Origin: Gammaproteobacteria bacterium
Lineage (GTDB): Bacteria; Pseudomonadota; Gammaproteobacteria; DSM-26407
Reading direction: 5' to 3'
Length of the DNA stretch: 9,338 nt
Assembly (NCBI GenBank): GCA_028694565.1
Contig: JAQVKR010000070.1
Coordinates: forward strand, 1 to 9,338
The notes beneath the pieces were generated by a model that was not told the origin of the DNA, made no database searches, and saw only the letters and a list, made by a program, of their open reading frames with translations. Below are positions 1 through 5,169 of this stretch, in pieces. How positions within the stretch are numbered: the first letter of the stretch is position 1; each line of letters starts with the position of its first letter. The position numbers and the translations under genes are program-made.

Positions 1-78
1 GCTCGCTCTGGCATAGGGGCGGGGGTGCCGCAGGGAGTGTTGCCGGCGCAGTCCCTGGCCGGGCCCCGTCAGGTTGCA

Positions 79-105
79 TTGACAGCAGGTGTTGGCCAGT
101 ATAAT
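79..105 (+). promoter_or_regulatory. Putative sigma-70 promoter of the ETF-QO gene
   Basis: A consensus -35 box TTGACA (79-84) and a consensus -10 box TATAAT (100-105) are visible. The spacer is only 15 bp, shorter than the usual 16-18. An alternative -35, TTGCAT (74-79), would give a 20-bp spacer. A transcript would begin near 112, inside the palindromic operator that starts at the last base of the -10 box, so a bound protein should block initiation. The leader of about 67 nt carries a strong hairpin before the ribosome binding site. Box matches are seen directly; promoter activity is inferred. Confidence 0.55.
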
Positions 106-124
106 GACGTTAACGTAAACGTCA
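105..124. promoter_or_regulatory. 20-bp palindromic operator, site 1 (ACGT-type)
   Basis: TGACGTTAACGTAAACGTCA is a near-perfect palindrome: 18 of 20 positions agree with its reverse complement. It contains three ACGT steps at 6-bp spacing. Its first 18 bases recur exactly at 5100-5117, upstream of the acyl-CoA dehydrogenase. It overlaps the -10 box and the expected start of transcription, which fits repression. ACGT-rich dyads of this kind resemble, from memory, the sites of LiuR-type MerR-family regulators of branched-chain amino acid and acyl-CoA catabolism in proteobacteria. The regulator's identity is inference. Confidence 0.7.
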
Positions 125-127
125 ATA

Positions 128-147
128 AAGCGCCGGGTCCGGCGCTT
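128..147 (+). promoter_or_regulatory. GC-rich leader hairpin upstream of ETF-QO
   Basis: AAGCGCCGG (128-136) and CCGGCGCTT (139-147) are perfectly complementary. The RNA would form an 8-bp stem with a 4-nt loop in the predicted 5' leader, about 20 nt before the Shine-Dalgarno sequence. There is no U-tract on the + strand. On the - strand the stem is followed by TTTATT, so it could act as a terminator for leftward transcription, but no leftward gene ends here. A role in mRNA stability or a leader structure is possible; none is shown. Confidence 0.45.
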
Positions 148-165
148 CGGCCGCCGGTCAGTGGC

Positions 166-174
166 AGAGGAGGA
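166..174 (+). promoter_or_regulatory. Ribosome binding site fixing the GTG start of ETF-QO
   Basis: AGAGGAGGA is a near-ideal Shine-Dalgarno sequence. Its AGGAGG core (168-173) lies 5 nt before GTG 179. It falls inside the reading frame of the longer GTG 161 start, which argues against that start. Confidence 0.7.
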
Positions 175-178
175 GTGC

Positions 179-1810
179 GTGGAGCGGGAGGCGATGGAGT
201 TCGACGTGGTGATCGTGGGCGCCGGTCCCGCCGGCCTGGCCGCCGCGATCCGGCTGCGCCAGCTGGCCGTGGAGCGGGAGAGCCCGCTCTCGGTCTGCAT
301 CCTCGAAAAGGGCTCCGAGGTCGGCGCCCATATCCTCTCCGGCGCGGTGGTGGAGCCGCGCGCGCTCGACGAGCTGCTGCCCGACTGGCGCGAGCGCGGC
401 GCGCCGCTGAATACGCCGGCCGGGCACGACAGCTTCCTCTACCTGACCCGGGAGCGGGCCGTGCGCCTGCCCACCCCGCCGCAGATGCACAACCGCGGCA
501 ACTATATCATCAGTCTCGGCAACCTGTGCCGCTGGCTGGCGGAGCAGGCCGAGGCGCTGGGGGTGGAGATCTTTCCCGGCTTCGCCGCCGCCGAGGTGCT
601 CTACGCCGGGGATGGCAGCGTGCGCGGGGTGGCCACCGGCGACATGGGTCGCGCCCGTGACGGCGAGCCCGGCCCCAACTTCCAGCCGGGGGTGGAGCTG
701 CATGCCCGGCAGACCCTGTTCGCGGAGGGTTGCCGCGGCTCGCTGACCCGCGAGCTGGAGGCGCGGTTCGGCCTGCGCGAGGATGCCGGGCCCCAGACCT
801 ACGGCATCGGCATCAAGGAGTTGTGGGAAGTGGCTCCGGAGCGCCACCGGCCCGGCACCGTGATCCACACCGTCGGCTGGCCCCTCGACATCCGCACCTA
901 CGGCGGGTCCTTCCTCTATCACCTGGAGGAGAACCTGGTGGCGGTGGGGTTCGTGGTGGGGCTCGACTACGAGAACCCCCACCTCAGCCCCTTCGAGGAG
1001 TTCCAGCGGTTCAAGACCCACCCGGCCATCCGCGACACCTTCGCCGGCGGGCGCCGCATCGGCTACGGCGCCCGCGCGCTGTCGGAAGGCGGCCTGCAGT
1101 CGATCCCGAAGCTCACCTTCCCGGGCGGGGCGCTGGCGGGGGACGGCGCCGGCTTTCTCAACGTGGCCAAGATCAAGGGCACCCACACGGCGATGAAATC
1201 GGGCATGGTGGCCGCCGAGGCGCTGTTCGACGCGTTGCGCGGCGACGCCGGCGGGACCGGGATCGGCGACTATCCCGAGCGTCTGCGCGGAAGCTGGATC
1301 TGGGAGGAGCTGGAACGGGTGCGCAACATCCGCCCGGCCTTCCGCTGGGGGTTGTGGGGCGGGATCGCCTACAGTGCCCTGGAAACCTGGCTGTTCCGCG
1401 GCCGCGCGCCCTGGACCCTGCGCCACCACGGCGCGGATCATGCCCGGCTGAGGCGCGCCGCCGGGATGCCCGCGATCGAATACCCGAAACCCGACGGGGT
1501 GCTCACCTTCGATCGCCTCTCCTCGGTCTACCTGGCCAACACCGCCCACGAGGAGTCCCAGCCGGACCACCTCCGGCTGCGGGACCCGGATGCGGCCATC
1601 CGCGTCAACCTGGCCGAGTACGGCGCGCCGGAGCAGCGCTACTGCCCGGCCGGCGTCTACGAGATCGTGGAGGATGAGAGCGGCCCCCGGCTGCAGATCA
1701 ACGCCGCCAACTGCGTCCACTGCAAGACCTGCGACATCAAGGACCCGACCCAGAACATCGTCTGGACCGTCCCCGAGGGCGGCAGCGGCCCCAACTACCC
1801 GAACATGTGA
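179..1810 (+). CDS. Electron transfer flavoprotein-ubiquinone oxidoreductase (ETF-QO)
   Basis: This inner-membrane-associated flavo-iron-sulfur enzyme takes electrons from reduced ETF, which is charged by acyl-CoA dehydrogenases, and passes them to ubiquinone. The 543-residue product matches the full family length. An N-terminal FAD dinucleotide-binding loop, GAGPAG, occupies residues 14-19. The C-terminal 4Fe-4S domain has C489 in RYCPAGVYE and C512, C515 and C518 in NCVHCKTCDIKDP, and the protein ends in the family's PEGGSGP-x-Y-x-x-M tail. The chosen start is GTG 179, with a strong Shine-Dalgarno at 166-174; from memory it matches the MERE-x-MEFD start of Pseudomonas orthologues. ATG 194 also has a GGGAGG just upstream, and GTG 161 has no site. 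The gene has its own promoter and operator, and ETF itself is not in the window. Family identification is secure; regulation is inferred. Confidence 0.96.
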   Translation: MEREAMEFDVVIVGAGPAGLAAAIRLRQLAVERESPLSVCILEKGSEVGAHILSGAVVEPRALDELLPDWRERGAPLNTPAGHDSFLYLTRERAVRLPTPPQMHNRGNYIISLGNLCRWLAEQAEALGVEIFPGFAAAEVLYAGDGSVRGVATGDMGRARDGEPGPNFQPGVELHARQTLFAEGCRGSLTRELEARFGLREDAGPQTYGIGIKELWEVAPERHRPGTVIHTVGWPLDIRTYGGSFLYHLEENLVAVGFVVGLDYENPHLSPFEEFQRFKTHPAIRDTFAGGRRIGYGARALSEGGLQSIPKLTFPGGALAGDGAGFLNVAKIKGTHTAMKSGMVAAEALFDALRGDAGGTGIGDYPERLRGSWIWEELERVRNIRPAFRWGLWGGIAYSALETWLFRGRAPWTLRHHGADHARLRRAAGMPAIEYPKPDGVLTFDRLSSVYLANTAHEESQPDHLRLRDPDAAIRVNLAEYGAPEQRYCPAGVYEIVEDESGPRLQINAANCVHCKTCDIKDPTQNIVWTVPEGGSGPNYPNM

Positions 1811-1906
1811 GGGCGGGGGAGGGATTTCCCCGGCCGGCATGACGGTTCCGCCACCGGTTGCCTGCGGAAGGTGATTGTGCGGCAGCGATTGCAGGCCGGT
1901 TGAAGA

Positions 1907-1938
1907 GTCAACGCCAATCAATGGCAATCCGCGGTTGA
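1907..1938 (+). repeat. Intergenic AATCCGCGG repeat, copy A
   Basis: This 32-bp unit matches copy E (7114-7145) at 24 of 32 positions without gaps, including an identical ACGCCAATCA block and the core AATCCGCGGTT. CAATCAA (1915-1921) and TTGATTG (1935-1941) form a perfect 7-bp inverted repeat across it. It lies about 33 bp upstream of the MBL-fold hydrolase start. A degenerate partner in opposite orientation may lie at about 1860-1890 (TGCGGAAGG...GATTG), but that is too weak to call. Confidence 0.6.
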
Positions 1939-1970
1939 TTGAAGACCGTCTGCTTGAAGTGAAGGGAACC

Positions 1971-2840
1971 ATGAGCCAGCGCACGTTGACATCACTGGAA
2001 GGGAACCGGCAGCGGCTCGACGGCGGGGCGATGTTCGGCAACGCGGCGCGGGGGCAGTGGAGCCGCTGGTACGCCCCGGACGGGGAGAACCGGGTGGCGC
2101 TGGCCTGCCGCGCGCTGCTGGTGCGGGAGGGGGGGCGCAACATCCTGCTGGAGACCGGCATCGGGGCCTTCTTCGAGCCGCGGCTGCGGGAGCGCTACGG
2201 CGTGTCGGAGGCCCGGCACGTGCTGCTCGATTCGCTGGCCGGGGCCGGCCTTTCCCACGACGGGATCGACGCGGTGGTGCTCTCCCACCTGCACTTCGAC
2301 CATGCCGGCGGCCTGCTGGCGCCGTGGGCGGAGGGGGAGCCGCGCCGGCTGCTCTTTCCCAACGCCGCCTACGTGGTGGGCGCGCGGGCCTGGGAGCGGG
2401 CGCAGGCGCCCCATCCCCGCGATCGGGCCTCCTTCATCCCCGAACTCGCCGGGCTGCTCGCCGCGAGCGGGCGCCTGGAGGTGGTGAGCGGCGAGGGCAC
2501 CGAAACCCTGGGGCCGGGATTCCGTTTCCGCACCAGCGACGGCCATACGCCCGGCATGCTGCTCACCGAAATCGCCATGCCCGCCGGCCCGGTGGTGTTC
2601 GCCGCCGACCTGGTTCCCGGCACCCCCTGGGTCCACCTGCCCGTGACCATGGGCTACGACCGCTTCCCCGAGCGGGTCATCGACGAGAAGCAGGCCCTGC
2701 TTGGGGACCTCCTGGAGCGCGGCGGCCGGATCTTCTACACCCACGACCCGGCGGTCGCCCTCTCCGGCCTCGACCGCGACGAGCGCGGCCGCTACGCTCC
2801 CGCCGATCCCCTTCCACGCCTCCACGGTCTCGCCCGCTGA
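1971..2840 (+). CDS. MBL-fold metallo-hydrolase
   Basis: This 289-residue protein has the complete two-metal site of the metallo-beta-lactamase superfamily: H106, H108, D110 and H111 in HLHFDH, then H192 in DGHTPGM, D213 in FAADL and H258 in YTHDP. The arrangement resembles the N-acyl homoserine lactonase/YtnP-like branch, so hydrolysis of a lactone, ester or thioester is plausible, but the substrate cannot be read from sequence. No signal peptide is seen, so it is probably cytoplasmic. The chosen start is ATG 1971 with AAGGGA just upstream. The frame is open back to 1875, but that extension runs through repeat A and looks non-coding; ATG 2031 is an alternative. The gene follows ETF-QO by 160 bp in the same direction and has no clear promoter. 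A link to acyl-CoA metabolism rests on position only. Confidence 0.88.
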   Translation: MSQRTLTSLEGNRQRLDGGAMFGNAARGQWSRWYAPDGENRVALACRALLVREGGRNILLETGIGAFFEPRLRERYGVSEARHVLLDSLAGAGLSHDGIDAVVLSHLHFDHAGGLLAPWAEGEPRRLLFPNAAYVVGARAWERAQAPHPRDRASFIPELAGLLAASGRLEVVSGEGTETLGPGFRFRTSDGHTPGMLLTEIAMPAGPVVFAADLVPGTPWVHLPVTMGYDRFPERVIDEKQALLGDLLERGGRIFYTHDPAVALSGLDRDERGRYAPADPLPRLHGLAR

Positions 2841-2848
2841 GGGACCGG

Positions 2849-2880
2849 CCGGCCGCGGATTGCGGTCGACTCGCGTTGAT
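2849..2880 (-). repeat. Intergenic AATCCGCGG repeat, copy B1 (inverted)
   Basis: The core CCGCGGATT (2853-2861) is followed by a sequence aligning with the reverse complement of copy E at 19 of 28 positions without gaps. It begins 8 bp after the MBL hydrolase stop and is inverted relative to copy B2 (2991-3022). The two bracket the junction between that gene and the convergent LysR gene. Between them lie other dyads, such as CCCGC/GCGGG at 2937-2950. Confidence 0.5.
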
Positions 2881-2974
2881 GCCGCGCCGGGCTCGAGGCC
2901 CTTTCATGCCGCTGTCGTGAATGGCGGGCGAGGGAACCCGCTTGCGCGGGGCGATCGGAGGTGCGCAGCGAGTC

Positions 2975-2992
2975 ATCAGGCCCCGGGCTGAT
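2975..2992. repeat. Dyad in the convergent MBL/LysR junction
   Basis: ATCAGGCCCCGGGCTGAT can fold as a hairpin with outer ATCAG/CTGAT pairs and inner CC/GG pairs around one mismatch. Neither strand has a U-tract after it, so it is not a standard intrinsic terminator. It abuts repeat B2 and may contribute to 3'-end structure for both convergent genes. Confidence 0.35.
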
Positions 2993-3022
2993 TCACGTCA
3001 GCCAACGCAACTCCGCGGTTAA
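2991..3022 (+). repeat. Intergenic AATCCGCGG repeat, copy B2
   Basis: This 32-bp unit is identical to copy E (7114-7145) at 25 of 32 positions without gaps; both begin ATTCACG and end TCCGCGGTTAA. It ends 11 bp from the LysR stop codon. Read on the - strand it folds with inner pairs GCGT/ACGT-like around the loop TGGCTG, plus two wobble pairs and one mismatch, so the stem seen in copies D and E is partly kept. Confidence 0.65.
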
Positions 3023-3032
3023 CGGCGAGGCC

Positions 3033-3944
3033 TCAAACCGCGTCGGTGGCGGCCGGCACGTCCGCCTCCAGGCTCCAGATGGCGCGGACGGCTTCCACCA
3101 GGGCGCGGAGCATGGGGTCGCCGGCGCGGCGGGCGGGGTAGCCGAAGCACAGCGGGAGCGTGTAAACGCGCCCTTCCAGCAGCAGGAGGCTGCCATCGGC
3201 CAACCCCTCCTCGGCCTCGTCCTCGCGGATGAGGGTGAGCCCGGCGCCGGAGCGGACCAGGGTGTTCATGGCCGATTCGCCCGACGCCACCACCACCTTG
3301 CAGGGCTGCGGTCCCCCGGCGGGGAACAGCGAGCGCATCAGGTCGATGTAGGGGCACTGCTCGGTGGGGAAGATCCAGGGCAGCGTCGCGAGCGTGTCCC
3401 AGCCGGCGTTTTCAACGCGATCGCGCCAGGCGGCGGGGGCCGCGATGCGCAGGCGGGCATCCCGCAGCTTGAGCGCGGTCAGCTCCCCGTCCGCGGGCAT
3501 CCCGAAAAAGAACCCGCCCTCCAGCCGGCCGCCGCGAATGTCCTCCACGATGCAGCCGGAGATGTTCTGGATCAGCTCCAGGACCAGGTCGGGATGTGCG
3601 CCGGCCAGGCGGTGGTGCAGTTCGGAGACCCTCAGGTAGTGGGAGTCGGTGTTGAGCCCGACGCGGGCGGTGCCGAGCACCTTGCCCTGGATGGCGCGCG
3701 CCGTCCGGGTCACCTGGCCGAGCGCCTCCAGGGCCTCACGCGCCTGCCCGAGCAGCCGCTCGCCACCCCGGGTCAGCACCATGCCCCTGGGGGTGCGCTC
3801 GAAGAGCGTGACGCCGAGCTCCTCCTCGAGGGCCTTGATGTGGGCGCTGATGGCGGGCTGGCTGGTGAACAGGCGCTCCGAGGCGCGGGTGAGGTTGCCT
3901 TCCTCGGCCACCGCGACGAAGGTCCGCAGATGATGGAAATCCAT
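3033..3944 (-). CDS. LysR-family transcriptional regulator
   Basis: This 303-residue protein has full LysR-type length. Residues 1-60 form the winged helix-turn-helix, with the typical pattern MDFHHLRTFVAVAEEGNLTRA followed by TSQPAISAHIKALEEELG and LFERTPRG. A linker helix follows, then a two-lobed periplasmic-binding-like effector domain from about residue 92 to 295. The inducer is unknown. The start ATG 3944 is the canonical family start; the Shine-Dalgarno is weak (GGCAGG). It is divergent from the DUF1127 gene across 172 bp that hold a TTC-x2-GAAG/CTTC-x2-GAA dyad at 4018-4040, which suggests it controls that neighbour and itself. It converges on the MBL hydrolase. Family call is secure; targets are inferred. 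Confidence 0.94.
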   Translation of the reverse strand: MDFHHLRTFVAVAEEGNLTRASERLFTSQPAISAHIKALEEELGVTLFERTPRGMVLTRGGERLLGQAREALEALGQVTRTARAIQGKVLGTARVGLNTDSHYLRVSELHHRLAGAHPDLVLELIQNISGCIVEDIRGGRLEGGFFFGMPADGELTALKLRDARLRIAAPAAWRDRVENAGWDTLATLPWIFPTEQCPYIDLMRSLFPAGGPQPCKVVVASGESAMNTLVRSGAGLTLIREDEAEEGLADGSLLLLEGRVYTLPLCFGYPARRAGDPMLRALVEAVRAIWSLEADVPAATDAV

Positions 3945-4017
3945 GGCTGCCTGCCCGGTCGGAAAAGAGGAGACAGTCCGGAATATGGCACAGGTATCGC
4001 GGAAGCGGCAATCACGA

Positions 4018-4040
4018 TTCCTGAAGGGAGGCTTCCCGAA
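4018..4040. promoter_or_regulatory. Candidate LysR-type operator between divergent genes
   Basis: TTC-CT-GAAG, then GGAGG, then CTTC-CC-GAA forms a dyad in which 7 of 9 arm positions are complementary. Position and symmetry fit a LysR-type recognition site serving both the LysR gene and the DUF1127 gene. A weak -35-like TTGGAT (4047-4052) with a poor TAGCGT (4072-4077) lies downstream, as could be expected for an activator-dependent promoter. No experimental site is implied. Confidence 0.45.
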
Positions 4041-4116
4041 AAACGATTGGATCGGATCGGGCGCGCCGACCTAGCGTAGGCCTCGAACGCAACACGGACA
4101 CAGCGAGGTAGAGGCC

Positions 4117-4344
4117 ATGAACGTTCGAGTCCTTGAGGTGCGGTTCCGCCGGTCGTGGTGGTCGGGCGCGGCGGAATCCACCGCGCGGCTCCTGCGCCGC
4201 GTGATCGGCGTGCTGCTGGAATGGAGCGAGCGCGCCCGCCAGCGCCGCCAGCTGGCGCGCCTCGATGACCGCCTCCTGGGCGACATCGGCCTCAGCCGCG
4301 TCGACGCCGAGCAGGAAGCACGCAAGCCGTTCTGGCGGGGGTGA
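4117..4344 (+). CDS. DUF1127 (YjiS-like) small arginine-rich protein
   Basis: This 75-residue, strongly basic protein carries the DUF1127 signature in its C-terminal half (about residues 40-75): RRQLARLDDRLLGDIGLSR, then an acidic stretch and a terminal KPFWR. DUF1127 proteins are short, and a few studied in alphaproteobacteria affect RNA turnover or phosphate and carbon homeostasis; that function is not established here. The N-terminal half (residues 1-35) has a hydrophobic-basic helix rather than a signal peptide. The start ATG 4117 has AGAGG 3 nt upstream. It is divergent from the LysR gene and is followed 8 nt after its stop by a good intrinsic terminator, so it is probably monocistronic. 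Confidence 0.85.
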   Translation: MNVRVLEVRFRRSWWSGAAESTARLLRRVIGVLLEWSERARQRRQLARLDDRLLGDIGLSRVDAEQEARKPFWRG

Positions 4345-4352
4345 TTATTCAG

Positions 4353-4373
4353 CCGGGGCGTGCGCCCGGTTTT
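4353..4373 (+). terminator. Intrinsic terminator after the DUF1127 gene
   Basis: CC-(G bulge)-GGGC pairs with GCCC-GG around a GTGC loop (4353-4369), followed directly by TTTT (4370-4373). It starts 8 nt after the stop codon. The stem is GC-rich but short and bulged. Confidence 0.55.
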
Positions 4374-4377
4374 CCCG

Positions 4378-4407
4378 TTGTCCGCGGATTGCTCGGATTG
4401 CACAGAT
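4378..4407 (-). repeat. Intergenic AATCCGCGG repeat, copy C1 (inverted)
   Basis: It holds the exact core CCGCGGATT (4382-4390). The 30-bp unit matches the reverse complement of copy C2 (4536-4565) at 22 of 30 positions without gaps, so the two form a long imperfect inverted repeat in the convergent DUF1127/thioesterase junction. Confidence 0.6.
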
Positions 4408-4535
4408 CGGCACTGGCGCCGGCAGCGGTTCTCAACCGGCAATCTTGGTGCGTGGATATTCGAGGCTTGGAGAACCATTTCATATCGGCTCATGCAATTG
4501 ATTGCCGATGCGCCATACCGCGGCCTCACCACAAA
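4408..4535. other. Structured non-coding interval inside the C1/C2 repeat pair
   Basis: No convincing gene is seen. The interval holds perfect short inverted repeats: GGTTCTC (4427-4433) with GAGAACC (4470-4476), CGGCAATC (4437-4444) with GATTGCCG (4500-4507), ATCGGC (4484-4489) with GCCGAT (4504-4509), and CGGTT-CTC-AACCG at 4426-4438. Local base composition is less GC-rich than the neighbouring genes. It could be a structured RNA, 3'-UTR elements, or decayed mobile DNA. Confidence 0.4.
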
Positions 4536-4565
4536 GTCTGCGCAACCCGTGTGATCTGCGGATAA
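4536..4565 (+). repeat. Intergenic AATCCGCGG repeat, copy C2
   Basis: This is the partner of C1, with 22 of 30 positions matching in inverted orientation. It ends GATCTGCGGATAA, a diverged form of the GAATCCGCGGTTAA end of copy E. It lies 32 bp beyond the 3' end of the thioesterase gene. Confidence 0.55.
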
Positions 4566-4597
4566 AACACAACGACTCGCGGCGAGGCGGGAGCCGC

Positions 4598-5023
4598 TCA
4601 GGAAGGCGGCAGGGCGTAGGTGCCGGTGACGTGGGCCACGGGGTCGGGGCGGCCCACGGAGTAGAGGCTCACCTCCATCACCGCCAGGCGGCGGCCGAGC
4701 TTGAGCACCTGGCCCTCGGCGAGCAGGTCCACGGCCGCGGGCTTCTGCAGGAAGTTGATGGTCAGGCTCGTGGTGACGGCGCCCGCGGCATCGGGCAGAC
4801 GGCTCAGCACCAGTCCGTACATGGCGGTATCCGCGAGTCCCATCATCGCCGGTCCGGAGATGGTGCCGCCCGGGCGCAGGGCGTTGTCGCGGCAGGGCAT
4901 GCGCAGGGTGATGTTGCCCGGCGAGAGGTGCACCACCTCCATCTCCATGTCGCCGGCGAAGGGCAGCGCCTCGTCGATGAGGCGCTGGAAGGTCGCCGCG
5001 TTCATCCCGTTTTCCATGCTCAT
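4598..5023 (-). CDS. PaaI-type hotdog-fold acyl-CoA thioesterase
   Basis: This 141-residue cytoplasmic protein has the single-hotdog 4HBT/PaaI form, which hydrolyses acyl-CoA or phenylacetyl-type thioesters and usually works as a tetramer. The central hotdog helix and following strand read RPGGTISGPAMMGLADTAMY then TTSLTINFLQKP; D65 in GLADTAMY is the likely catalytic acid. The histidine often found in the HGG loop is replaced (RPGG), so the catalytic details may differ. The start ATG 5023 is preceded by GGAGGAAGG; M3 and M7 are later in-frame options. It is divergent from the acyl-CoA dehydrogenase across 146 bp that contain operator site 2, which suggests joint control. Exact substrate is unknown; CoA release from blocked intermediates is an inference. 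Confidence 0.88.
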   Translation of the reverse strand: MSMENGMNAATFQRLIDEALPFAGDMEMEVVHLSPGNITLRMPCRDNALRPGGTISGPAMMGLADTAMYGLVLSRLPDAAGAVTTSLTINFLQKPAAVDLLAEGQVLKLGRRLAVMEVSLYSVGRPDPVAHVTGTYALPPS

Positions 5024-5098
5024 GGGGGCACCTTCCTCCAGGGGGTTGTGATCGGACGCCCGGGTTGTGGCGAGCGTGCGATCGTCGGGCTTTCTTCG

Positions 5099-5127
5099 TT
5101 GACGTTAACGTAAACGTAATGGAGAAT
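5099..5127 (+). promoter_or_regulatory. Putative promoter of the acyl-CoA dehydrogenase
   Basis: A TTGACG -35 box (5099-5104) and a GAGAAT -10-like box (5122-5127, 4 of 6 consensus bases) are separated by 17 bp. Operator site 2 fills the spacer, so a bound regulator would compete with RNA polymerase or, for a MerR-type protein, distort the spacer. The promoter for the divergent thioesterase is not clear. Confidence 0.45.
5100..5117. promoter_or_regulatory. 18-bp operator, site 2 (identical to site 1)
   Basis: TGACGTTAACGTAAACGT is identical base for base to 105-122 in front of ETF-QO. It lies between the divergent thioesterase (start 5023) and acyl-CoA dehydrogenase (start 5170). The flanks differ: site 1 continues CAATAAAG and site 2 continues AATGGAGA. 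This supports conserved protein binding rather than a duplicated segment. Confidence 0.7.
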
Positions 5128-5157
5128 CGGGCTTGATGCAATGCGACACGGCCGCAC

Positions 5158-5163
5158 AAGGAG
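5158..5163 (+). promoter_or_regulatory. Ribosome binding site fixing the acyl-CoA dehydrogenase start
   Basis: AAGGAG lies 6 nt before ATG 5170 and directly abuts ATG 5164. Spacing therefore favours 5170 over the start two codons upstream. Confidence 0.7.
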
Positions 5164-5169
5164 ATGCCC

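Noticed and set aside
128..147. Hairpin as an intrinsic terminator of a leftward gene
   Set aside because: A TTTATT tract follows on the - strand, but no leftward gene ends here, and the site fits a leader hairpin for the rightward ETF-QO transcript.
161..178. GTG 161 as the ETF-QO start
   Set aside because: No Shine-Dalgarno precedes it, while an ideal one lies within it and serves GTG 179.
158..2161. Long open frame on the - strand (667 codons)
   Set aside because: It is antisense to ETF-QO and crosses the intergenic repeat; the composition is a G/A/V/P-rich shadow of a GC-rich gene with no recognisable domain.
2961..4079. Open frame on the + strand opposite the LysR gene
   Set aside because: The LysR gene on the other strand has clear HTH and effector-domain signatures; this frame is its shadow.
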